A stretch of 11,607 bases of DNA from Hyphomicrobium sp. (GTDB taxonomy: Bacteria; Pseudomonadota; Alphaproteobacteria; Rhizobiales; Hyphomicrobiaceae), in assembly GCA_025927515.1 (NCBI GenBank), contig JAICLG010000083.1:1-11607 (forward strand), given 5' to 3'. A program made the position numbers and the translations under genes. A model generated the notes under the pieces. It searched no databases. It was not told the origin of the DNA and worked only from the letters and a program-made list of their open reading frames with translations. This document shows positions 1 to 6,502 of this stretch, one piece after another (position 1 is the stretch's first letter; each line of letters starts with the position of its first letter).

Positions 1-316
1 CGAGAGTTTGATTTCGCTTACGTCTCTCGCTGCTCTTCCGGCCATCCCAAATAACTTCTCATCCCCGCCCGCCTTGCGCTGAGGCTTTTCGCGGCCTCTC
101 ACCAGCCATTCTTCCTCCGTGTCTCTACGGATGTGTCTGCCCCGACGGCAGTCGGCCGACGGTATCGAGCGGGATAACGCACGCCGAGAATCCAGCTAGC
201 CTGTGAGAAGAATCTCGGCCGGGAACGCGTCGCGAGGTCGACTGCGCCGACGCACCTGACCTCCGCTTTCTCCGCCGAGCATTCGCTGCAGAACCACACC
301 AACAATGGGAGTGAAC
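1..316. other. Non-coding or unrecognised left end
   Basis: I see no gene here. The open frames that cross the interval give low-complexity, Arg/Ser/Cys-rich translations without domains and without a ribosome-binding site. The visible structure is limited to short inverted repeats: CGAGAG at 1-6 with CTCTCG at 24-29, which could be the end of a terminator belonging to a gene outside the window, and CCGAC-N4-GTCGG at 142-155, which runs into the perfect palindrome GTCGGCCGAC at 151-160. A promoter for the small gene at 317 should lie in this stretch, but I cannot point to a convincing -35/-10 pair. Confidence 0.5.
307..311 (+). promoter_or_regulatory. Ribosome-binding site deciding the start at 317
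   Basis: GGGAG followed by a 5-nt spacer before ATG 317. The upstream ATG at 305 would overlap this motif and has no purine-rich site of its own, so 317 is the likelier start and gives a well-formed signal peptide. Confidence 0.6.
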
Positions 317-601
317 ATGCGGAACCTTGTTGTTGCTATTTCGGCCGCGCTGCTTGCATCCTGGATGACTGCCGGCGCCGCCAGCGCCCATTCGAGGTGC
401 GATGGCGATTTCGAAATGATTGAAGGTAGCTGGATCCCTACGCGTGCATGCCGGAGACACGAAGCTGAGCACGTCTCAGAGGAAATGCACATGCACATTT
501 CGGCACATCCGTCGGGCGCCAACGAATGGTCCGCCGCGGAATTTTGCCGAGGCAATCCCGATATTCGGGTCGCAACGTTCTGCGCGCCCTACAAGGATTG
601 A
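317..601 (+). CDS. Small secreted Cys/His-containing protein, function unknown
   Basis: Encodes 94 residues. The start at 317 is preferred over the ATG at 305 because GGGAG (307-311) sits 5 nt before it. Residues 1-24 form a clear Sec signal peptide: R at position 2, a hydrophobic run LVVAISAALLASWMTAGAA, and an ASA cleavage motif before H25. The mature part is about 70 residues with four cysteines (C28, C45, C77, C89), enough for two disulfides in the periplasm, and a His/Glu-rich middle (H48, H52, H58, H60, H64) that could bind metal. The pattern CDGDF...GSWI.T..C near the start and C.G.PDIRV...CA.Y at the end resembles, from memory, short uncharacterised exported proteins common in Rhizobiales; I could not search to confirm. 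It runs tail-to-tail into the response regulator, overlapping its 3' end by 13 bp. No function is assigned. Confidence 0.72.
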   Translation: MRNLVVAISAALLASWMTAGAASAHSRCDGDFEMIEGSWIPTRACRRHEAEHVSEEMHMHISAHPSGANEWSAAEFCRGNPDIRVATFCAPYKD

Positions 602-1263
602 TCGTCTTCGACGGTACCGGCTGATCGCAATCTGGGCCGAGTTGAGAAATCGCTCTCTTCGAGGCGTATCGCAATTCTGACGAGATCAGCGATGTTGCGC
701 GCGCCCGTCTTTTCCATCACCCACGCTCGGTAAGTTTCCACCGTGCGCGGACTAATCTTCAAACTTAGAGCAATTTCCTTGTTCGAAAGCCCCTTGACCG
801 CAAGGTCCATCACCTGCTTCTGCCGGTCGGATAGCTCATTTATACGAGCCGACAAACGAACAATTTCCTGATCCTGGTTCCTTTTGTGCTCTGTCTGATC
901 GATTGCCGACTTGATGCTGTCGATGAGGCGGTCAGGTGAAAACGGTTTCTCGACGAAATCGTGAGCGCCCGCCTTGAGCGCATTTACCGCCATGCTTACG
1001 TCGCCGTGTCCCGTAATCAGAACAAGCGGCACCATTGGCCATTTTTTCTTGAGCTCGTGCTGCAGCTCCAGCCCCGACATTCCCGGCATCCGAATGTCAC
1101 AAACGACACAGGACGGCAGATTGTCGGCAACGATCACCGCCATGAATGCGTCGGCCGAGGGAAAAGAGCAGACGCCAAATCCGTGATTGCTAAGCATCAT
1201 CGACAGCGAATCTCTCACCGCTTCGTCATCATCAACGACCGCCACCGCCGCTTGCATGATCAT
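589..1263 (-). CDS. FixJ-family two-component response regulator
   Basis: Encodes 224 residues, a normal length for the FixJ/NodW/TodT group. The receiver domain occupies about residues 6-120, with the acidic pocket D11-D13, phospho-acceptor D56 in CDIRMPGMSGLE, T84 in LITGHGD and K106 in EKPFSP. A linker leads to a LuxR-type helix-turn-helix (about 143-203) with LSDRQKQVMDLAVKGLSNKEIA and SPRTVETYRAWVMEKTG, so the output is DNA binding and transcription control in the cytoplasm. The start at 1263 overlaps the kinase stop as ATGA, and GGAG (complement of 1272-1275) lies 8 nt upstream; an in-frame ATG at 1257 is the alternative. Its partner is the kinase at 1260-2900. A plausible target is the divergent efflux operon, though this is inferred only from position. 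The last 20 or so residues are a polar tail beyond the HTH, and their codons overlap the convergent small gene. Confidence 0.93.
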   Translation of the reverse strand: MIMQAAVAVVDDDEAVRDSLSMMLSNHGFGVCSFPSADAFMAVIVADNLPSCVVCDIRMPGMSGLELQHELKKKWPMVPLVLITGHGDVSMAVNALKAGAHDFVEKPFSPDRLIDSIKSAIDQTEHKRNQDQEIVRLSARINELSDRQKQVMDLAVKGLSNKEIALSLKISPRTVETYRAWVMEKTGARNIADLVRIAIRLEESDFSTRPRLRSAGTVEDDQSL

Positions 1264-2900
1264 TTGTGCATCTCCGGTGCGAATGCCTTCAATCGAATCT
1301 GAACGACTGCTCCGCGCTTGTCTCCACCTAGCAAGAGTTCTCCTCCGTGTCCTTCAACGATCGTGCGACTAAGTGAAAGGCCGACGCCCAAGCCCTCCCT
1401 TTTGCTCGACGATCGAATTCCGGATTGCCGGAAATTAAAGTCCTCGGGAAAACCAGGTCCGCTGTCACGAATGACGATTTCGACCCTGCCGTCCGGGAGA
1501 TTAACCCCCTCGACGATTATCAGCCTTTCGTAGGATCCGGCGTCGTTGATCGCGTCTATCGCGTTCGAGATGATGTTCATGAAAACCTGCTCGATCTGGA
1601 GACGATCAACCATCACCTCCCAGATATCACGAGCAATTGAGACTTTGACCGAGATGCTCGTCCGGAGAAGGTTCGGTTCGAGAAGATCCAACGCTTCCCG
1701 TATGAGAACATGCACATTCTGTTGTCCGATCTGTCTGCGTCCGAGACGGATCAGATCGCGCAAATTCTTGATGACGGCGGCCGTTCGATCGACCTGCTCT
1801 GTCATCTTGGCCGCGGCTTCGAGAGCCGAGCGTTTGTCGCCGTCCTCGCGTTCGAGATACCGCTGAATAAAACGCGCATAGTTAGAGATGGCAGTCAGCG
1901 GCTGGTTGATTTCGTGCGCAATGGCCGTCGTCAACTCTCCGGCGCTTCCGAGACGGAAGATGTGCGCGACCGATTCTTGGTTCAAGCGCAGATCTTGGTC
2001 AAAGCGGCGACGCTCGGTTACCAAACCGCCGATGGCCAGCCCCGTGAACGCCAACACCAGCATCAGCGCTTGATACGTCGTGACGCCGGCGGATTGAGGA
2101 CCGGAAAGTTGAAGAGCCAAGATCAAGCCGATCTGCGTCACGACAAGGCCGTATGTCGCGCCTTCCAAACCACTTCGAAGCGCGATCCAAATAATCGGGA
2201 AGAACATCACGTTGAACAAACGAAAGTGAGGCAGATTGGTAAAGCTGAAGGCAAAGACGAGCGCGGCGACAATCGATAAACCCTGCAGAATGGCTTCCCG
2301 CGTCGGCTTGCGAATACGCCCGGTGCTCGCAAGCATCAGCAGAAACGGCGCGACGATCGAAATTCCGATCAAATCCCCGACCGCGGAGCGAAACATATCG
2401 AAGCCCATATCGCTCGTGGAAAGCAGGCGGCATTCGACCAATAGGAGAACGCAAGCACATGCCACGGCGGTGGCGCTGAGGATCGCCGTCGTTTCCAGCA
2501 CAAGCACATCGCGCAATGTCTTGAGACTTACGTCGAACTGCCACCGCGAGGATTGAACCCAGCTCAACACCAATGCGTAGCCGCCCCCGACGATCACCGG
2601 GTTGAGTATGTGATAAAGGAGAGGAAACGCGCTGCCATGCAGGATGAGATTCGCAAGGGCGGCTGAGGCTATGAGGTATGGCCAGAACGAATTGCCGAAA
2701 ATGAGGAAGGCCGCGAAGCTCAGTCCCGTCTCCGGACTCCACGCGACAATTCCGAACGGTGCAGAGGACGTTGCGATGCTCAGCCATGCGAGAGCCACAT
2801 AAGAGAGTATGTAGCCAAGTCCTGCCAACCATGTTGGAAGCGATTGGATGCGGGACATGCGATCGGCATGCGCTCTTTCAGTGATCATCACCTGTGCCAT
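1260..2900 (-). CDS. MASE1-like membrane sensor histidine kinase (HPK4/FixL-like core)
   Basis: Encodes 546 residues. Residues about 22-295 are a multi-pass membrane region (roughly eight hydrophobic segments) with the W...PETGL.FA and GD.IGI.IVAPFLL patterns typical of MASE1 sensors; the signal is unknown. There is no PAS or HAMP domain before the kinase core. The H-box is LTTAIAHEINQPLTAISNYA with H329 as the expected phosphorylated residue. The ATPase domain follows, with the N-box around N442/N446 (MNIISNAIDAI), G1 box DSGPG (479-483) and G2 box GLGVGL (503-508). All catalytic boxes look intact. The start at 2900 has AGGA (complement of 2908-2911) 7 nt upstream. It is first in a two-gene operon with the response regulator (4-bp overlap) and is divergent from the RND pump. 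It would phosphorylate the FixJ-type partner at D56. The MASE1 label is by pattern only. Confidence 0.92.
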   Translation of the reverse strand: MAQVMITERAHADRMSRIQSLPTWLAGLGYILSYVALAWLSIATSSAPFGIVAWSPETGLSFAAFLIFGNSFWPYLIASAALANLILHGSAFPLLYHILNPVIVGGGYALVLSWVQSSRWQFDVSLKTLRDVLVLETTAILSATAVACACVLLLVECRLLSTSDMGFDMFRSAVGDLIGISIVAPFLLMLASTGRIRKPTREAILQGLSIVAALVFAFSFTNLPHFRLFNVMFFPIIWIALRSGLEGATYGLVVTQIGLILALQLSGPQSAGVTTYQALMLVLAFTGLAIGGLVTERRRFDQDLRLNQESVAHIFRLGSAGELTTAIAHEINQPLTAISNYARFIQRYLEREDGDKRSALEAAAKMTEQVDRTAAVIKNLRDLIRLGRRQIGQQNVHVLIREALDLLEPNLLRTSISVKVSIARDIWEVMVDRLQIEQVFMNIISNAIDAINDAGSYERLIIVEGVNLPDGRVEIVIRDSGPGFPEDFNFRQSGIRSSSKREGLGVGLSLSRTIVEGHGGELLLGGDKRGAVVQIRLKAFAPEMHK

Positions 2901-2932
2901 CGACTTGTCCTATGTCCATCGGCGGCCTTCCA

Positions 2933-2950
2933 CTCCGTATATATCCGGAG
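2933..2950. repeat. Inverted repeat CTCCG-N8-CGGAG near the kinase start
   Basis: Five-base arms flank an AT-rich centre (TATATATC) 33-50 bp before the kinase start codon. The AT core could act as a -10 region for the minus-strand operon, in which case the arms would bracket it as an operator. There is no recognisable -35 at the expected distance, so the promoter reading is weak. Confidence 0.35.
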
Positions 2951-2959
2951 GGTTACTCA

Positions 2960-2986
2960 CCGAGCGCCGGCCCCGCAAGCGCTCGG
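2960..2986. repeat. Perfect 8-bp inverted repeat CCGAGCGC/GCGCTCGG
   Basis: Arms at 2960-2967 and 2979-2986 pair perfectly around an 11-nt GC-rich spacer. It lies upstream of the kinase start, and could be a protein-binding dyad or a hairpin in the leader of the minus-strand transcript. It lacks a T-tract, so it does not look like an intrinsic terminator. Confidence 0.4.
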
Positions 2987-3119
2987 CCGGAATATCTTTG
3001 CGCGGTTCGGAGCTGCTAAAGGCAGGGCCTAGCCGCGCGGAAACAAAGACGACGCAACTCGGCGTTGTGCTTGTCATGCTGTCGCAAACCCGCACGGCTT
3101 TCAGTCTCGCGTGATGTCA

Positions 3120-3133
3120 GCCGACCGGTCGGC
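3120..3133. promoter_or_regulatory. Perfect 14-bp palindrome GCCGACCGGTCGGC, candidate operator
   Basis: The sequence equals its own reverse complement over 14 bp and lies 163 bp upstream of the RND start codon, a plausible distance for activator binding. The CCGAC/GTCGG half-sites also occur at 142-155 with a 4-nt spacer. Assignment to the neighbouring FixJ-type regulator is inference; no known consensus was matched. Confidence 0.35.
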
Positions 3134-3188
3134 GATCGGGACGTCGGCCGTCGTTCTTGTTCGGCCCGAAAGCCTCATGACGCTCGAC

Positions 3189-3200
3189 CGCAACGTTGCG
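3189..3200. promoter_or_regulatory. Perfect 12-bp palindrome CGCAACGTTGCG, candidate operator
   Basis: Self-complementary over 12 bp, 95 bp before the RND start codon. The same CGCAAC half-site recurs as an imperfect inverted pair at 3053-3069 with a 5-nt spacer. A dimeric regulator could bind either site; which protein is unknown. Confidence 0.35.
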
Positions 3201-3262
3201 TGTTAGCCCGTTGGCCGGGCGAGTTTGACGCTTGATCGCGAAAAGCGGCCATCCAATCGAGC

Positions 3263-3268
3263 TATACT
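3263..3268 (+). promoter_or_regulatory. Possible -10 element of the efflux operon promoter
   Basis: TATACT matches the sigma-70 type -10 at five of six positions and lies 27 bp before the start codon, giving a short leader with GGGGAA (3281-3286) as the ribosome-binding site. The -35 position (around 3240-3245, GAAAAG) is poor. TTGACG at 3225-3230 is the best -35-like word nearby but is 32 bp away, too far to pair with this element. Confidence 0.3.
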
Positions 3269-3295
3269 TGAAATAGGGCCGGGGAAATCGAAAAG

Positions 3296-6200
3296 ATGTC
3301 TTTGCCGCGATTTGCCCTGAACTATCCCTATTCGATCGCAGCAGTCATTCTTCTTGTGTGCCTGCTCGGCGTTGGCGCGGTCTTGCGCATGCCTGTCGAT
3401 ATTTTCCCCTCCATCGACATCCCCGTCGTCAGCGTCGTCTGGACGTACAACGGCATGACCGCTCAGGAGATGCAGGACCTCATCCTGGCCAAGCATGAAC
3501 GGCAGATGGCCTCGCTTGTCGACGACATCGCCCGCATCGAGGCGAATAGTTATACCGGCGTCGGAGTCATCAAAGTCTATTTGCATCAAGGCGCCGATGT
3601 CAGCCGCGCAATAACGCAGTTGGCAAGTTGCGCGCAGACCGTGCTGAAAAGCATGCCGCGCAACATCACACCGCCATTGATCGTCCGCTATAGCGCTACC
3701 GATGCCTCGGTCATACAGCTCAGCCTAGCGAGCCAATTTCTCCCGGATCGCCGCCTGACCGATCTCGGCCAGCAGGTCCTGAGACCAAACCTGGCGGTCG
3801 TCCACGGAGCACAGGTTCCCTATCCCTACGGCGGCAAAGTCCGTTTGATTATGGTGGACCTCGATCCGCAAGCTCTCCATGCGCGCGGACTTACACCGAC
3901 GGACGTCGCAGATGCCGTTCAACTTCAGAACATCATCGTTCCCTCGGGCGACGTGAAGGCGGGCGACAAAGACTATCCGATCGCGATAAACAACAACCCG
4001 GACGTCATCGCCTCTATCGCCGATTTCCCGATCAAGCAGGTCAATGGCCAAACGGTTTTCCTCCGCGACGTTGCACACGTCCACGACGGAAGCGCGATTC
4101 AAACCAATTCAGTTAGCCAGAATGGCTTGCCGGGCGCGCTCATGCTGGTCCGCAAGACCGGCGGCGCTTCGACGTTGGATGTTATAAACGGCGTGAAGGC
4201 CGCGCTCCCGGATCTCCGCAAGTTGATGCCGAAAGGCGTTACGATAAAGCCGATTTTCGATCAGTCGATCTTCGTCAAGGCCGCGTTGAAAAGCGTCATC
4301 ATGGGCGGATTGATGGCGGCCGGGCTGACCGCGCTCATGATCCTTCTGTTTCTTGGCAATTGGCGGCTGACGCTGATTATCCTGGCCTCGATACCTCTCT
4401 CGATCATAACCGCATTGTTGTTGCTCTATGTCGGCAAGCAAACGCTGAATACGATGACGCTCGGCGGCTTTGCGCTCGCGGTCGGCATTCTCGTCGACAA
4501 CTCGACGGTCGTGATCGAGAACATAGAGCGCCACATTGGGCTGGGCGAGCCGCTTGAGCAGGCGATTCTCGACGGCGCCGCGGAAGTCGGTATTCCGACG
4601 CTGCTCTCTACGCTCTCCATAAGCGTCGTTTTCGTGCCGGTTTTTCTGCTAACGGGAACGGCAAAATATTTGTTCTCGCCGTTATCCCTCTCGGTGATCC
4701 TCTCGCTTTTCGCGAGCCTCATCTTGTCGTTCACTCTGGTCCCGGTGCTTTTCAAGTACCTCATGAGATCGCAGGTCGGCAATCATGGAGGCGCTCATGG
4801 CATCGCCGCCGCGGAAGCTCATGCACGCGCGCGCTTCAATCCGTTCAGAGCGATCCATCATGGCTTCGAACACGGGTTCAATGCTTTCCGCGAGACCTAT
4901 CGCAATGCCGTCGCGTGGTGCGTCGATCACGCGCTGCCGACGACCTTATTCCTGGCAGTCCTTCTGGCGGCGACGGTGCTCCCGTTGCGAAACCTCGGAA
5001 TGGACTTTTTCCCCCAGGTCGACGCCGGACAGATGCGGCTGCATGTGCGCGCGCCGCCAGGGACCAGACTCGAGAAAACACAACATTATTTCGCGCAAGT
5101 CGAAAAGGCAGTTCGAAAGATCGTCGGCAATGACCAGATAGGAGTCATTCTCGACAACATCGGGCTTCCCTACAGCGGGATCAACATCGCGCTCAGCGAT
5201 ACCGCCACCGTCGGCCCTATGGACGGCGAGATCCTCATCTCGCTGAACAAAAAGCACACCCCGACATCGGCACATGTCGCACGCCTTCGTCGCGAGTTGC
5301 CGAAGCTATTTCCGGAATTGCAATTTTTCTTCCAACCCGCCGATATCGTCAATCAGGTGTTGAATTTCGGCCAACCGGCGCCGATCGACATTCGCATCTC
5401 GGGGCGCAATCGTGAAAAGTCGTTCGCTATTGCATCCAAGATCGCACGTGACTTGAAGGCCGTGCCCGGCATCGTGGACTCTCACGTATTCCAGGTGCCC
5501 GATGCGCCAGCGATCAAAGTTGACGTGGATCGGACGAAAGCACGCGAACTCATGCTCGATCAAAAAGGCATTGCGAACGACATTCTCGTCACGTTGAATT
5601 CGAGCGCGCAGGTCTCTCCCAATTACTGGCTAAACCCGCACAACGACGTCAGCTACCCGCTCGTCGTTCAGACGCCCTCCTATCGCGTCAAATCAACGAA
5701 AAATGTTTGGACTATCCCCGTCACGGCTCCAGGGCAAAAGGACCCCGAGCTCCTGATGAACGTCGCGCATTTCGGACGCACGAAAGTGCCGATGGTTCTC
5801 TCGCAATTGAACATCCGCCCGGTCTTCGACGTCAACGCCGACGTTCAGGGCCGCGATCTCGCATCGGCGGCGGACGCGATCGATAAGGTCATTGCTAAAG
5901 ATAAGCCGGGGCCGGAGAGCAACATCAAGGTGATGCTCCGCGGCCAGGTGGAAACGATGCGCGAAAGCTTCTCCGGCCTGTTCAGTGGAATGGCACTCGC
6001 TGTCGTACTCGTATTCCTGCTGCTCGTGATCAATTTTCAAAGCTGGACAGATCCGCTGATCGTATTGGCATCCGTGCCGTTCGCACTCGCTGGCGTAATT
6101 TGGATGCTTTTTCTTACAGGCACCCACGTCAGTGTTCCGGCTCTGATGGGAACGTTGATGTGCATCGGCCTCACCACGGCGAACGGCATTCTTGTCCTGG

Positions 6201-6502
6201 CGTTCGCCAATCAACGCACAGAGTTGGGCGTCGACAAAATGCAAGCTGCAATTGAAGCCGGATACACACGCTTGAGGCCGGTGCTCATGACCGCGGGCGC
6301 CATGATCATCGGCATGATCCCCATGGCGCTCGGCGTCGGCGAGGGTGGAGAGCAGAATGCCCCGCTTGCTCGCGCCGTCATTGGCGGCCTGTTGTTCGCA
6401 ACTGTTGCCACGCTGATCTTCGTGCCGACGATGTACCGCCTGTTGCACCGTGAGCGTTATCCACGAACTGAAAACGGGAGTTCTCCTCTTGCAGCTGCGT
6501 AA
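3296..6502 (+). CDS. RND efflux permease (AcrB/HAE1-like superfamily)
   Basis: Encodes 1068 residues, the usual length for an inner-membrane RND pump driven by proton flux. The topology is the standard duplicated one: TM1 near 12-30, a periplasmic porter loop to about 330, TM2-TM6 about 333-488, a cytoplasmic link, TM7 about 547-565, a second periplasmic loop to about 892, and TM8-TM12 about 893-1048. Family signs include MPVDIFPSIDIPVV at the first loop, GNWRLTLIILASIPLS (TM2/3), GILVDNSTVVIEN (TM4) and ACRB-like TM11/12 text. D401 aligns with AcrB D407, but N402 replaces D408 and A962 (GLTTANG, TM10) replaces K940, so the proton relay differs from AcrB. GGGGAA lies 9 nt before the ATG. It is first in a permease-adaptor-outer-membrane-factor operon, unlike the acrAB order, and is divergent from the kinase. 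The substrate cannot be read from the sequence; heavy-metal (CusA) motifs are not seen. Confidence 0.94.
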   Translation: MSLPRFALNYPYSIAAVILLVCLLGVGAVLRMPVDIFPSIDIPVVSVVWTYNGMTAQEMQDLILAKHERQMASLVDDIARIEANSYTGVGVIKVYLHQGADVSRAITQLASCAQTVLKSMPRNITPPLIVRYSATDASVIQLSLASQFLPDRRLTDLGQQVLRPNLAVVHGAQVPYPYGGKVRLIMVDLDPQALHARGLTPTDVADAVQLQNIIVPSGDVKAGDKDYPIAINNNPDVIASIADFPIKQVNGQTVFLRDVAHVHDGSAIQTNSVSQNGLPGALMLVRKTGGASTLDVINGVKAALPDLRKLMPKGVTIKPIFDQSIFVKAALKSVIMGGLMAAGLTALMILLFLGNWRLTLIILASIPLSIITALLLLYVGKQTLNTMTLGGFALAVGILVDNSTVVIENIERHIGLGEPLEQAILDGAAEVGIPTLLSTLSISVVFVPVFLLTGTAKYLFSPLSLSVILSLFASLILSFTLVPVLFKYLMRSQVGNHGGAHGIAAAEAHARARFNPFRAIHHGFEHGFNAFRETYRNAVAWCVDHALPTTLFLAVLLAATVLPLRNLGMDFFPQVDAGQMRLHVRAPPGTRLEKTQHYFAQVEKAVRKIVGNDQIGVILDNIGLPYSGINIALSDTATVGPMDGEILISLNKKHTPTSAHVARLRRELPKLFPELQFFFQPADIVNQVLNFGQPAPIDIRISGRNREKSFAIASKIARDLKAVPGIVDSHVFQVPDAPAIKVDVDRTKARELMLDQKGIANDILVTLNSSAQVSPNYWLNPHNDVSYPLVVQTPSYRVKSTKNVWTIPVTAPGQKDPELLMNVAHFGRTKVPMVLSQLNIRPVFDVNADVQGRDLASAADAIDKVIAKDKPGPESNIKVMLRGQVETMRESFSGLFSGMALAVVLVFLLLVINFQSWTDPLIVLASVPFALAGVIWMLFLTGTHVSVPALMGTLMCIGLTTANGILVLAFANQRTELGVDKMQAAIEAGYTRLRPVLMTAGAMIIGMIPMALGVGEGGEQNAPLARAVIGGLLFATVATLIFVPTMYRLLHRERYPRTENGSSPLAAA
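6476..6480 (+). promoter_or_regulatory. Ribosome-binding site favouring a TTG start at 6489
   Basis: GGGAG lies 8 nt before TTG 6489. The longest frame would instead begin at GTG 6450, where the preceding bases show no purine-rich site. The motif lies inside the 3' end of the permease gene, so adaptor translation would be coupled to the end of permease translation. Confidence 0.5.

Larger units (their letters stand above)
2901..3295. promoter_or_regulatory. Divergent intergenic control region between sensor kinase and efflux operon
   Basis: This 395-bp stretch has no convincing gene and must carry the promoters of both operons. It is unusually rich in short inverted repeats: CTCCG-N8-CGGAG at 2933-2950, CCGAGCGC-N11-GCGCTCGG at 2960-2986, CGCAAC-N5-GTTGTG at 3053-3069 (one mismatch), GCCGACCGGTCGGC at 3120-3133, CGCAACGTTGCG at 3189-3200 and GCCCG-N5-CGGGC at 3206-3220. 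No textbook -35/-10 pair is obvious in either direction, which fits activator-dependent promoters but does not prove it. Confidence 0.6.

Noticed and set aside
3..12. AGAGTTTGAT resembling the start of 16S rRNA
   Set aside because: The following bases do not continue as 16S sequence; a 10-base coincidence.
458..472. HEAEH in the small exported protein as an HExxH zinc-protease motif
   Set aside because: The mature protein is only about 70 residues with no helical context or third ligand of a metalloprotease; the match is most likely chance within a His/Glu-rich stretch.
1710..2279. 189-codon plus-strand frame opposite the kinase
   Set aside because: Complement of the kinase core; Gln/Arg-rich with no domain.
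1999..2832. 277-codon frame within the kinase gene in another reading frame
   Set aside because: The kinase frame has continuous membrane helices and kinase motifs over the same bases; the alternative reads as low-complexity Arg/Ser/His sequence.
4496..6181. Permease as a heavy-metal (CusA-type) pump
   Set aside because: The CusA TM4 and TM10 signatures and methionine pathway residues are not evident; the His loop alone is insufficient.
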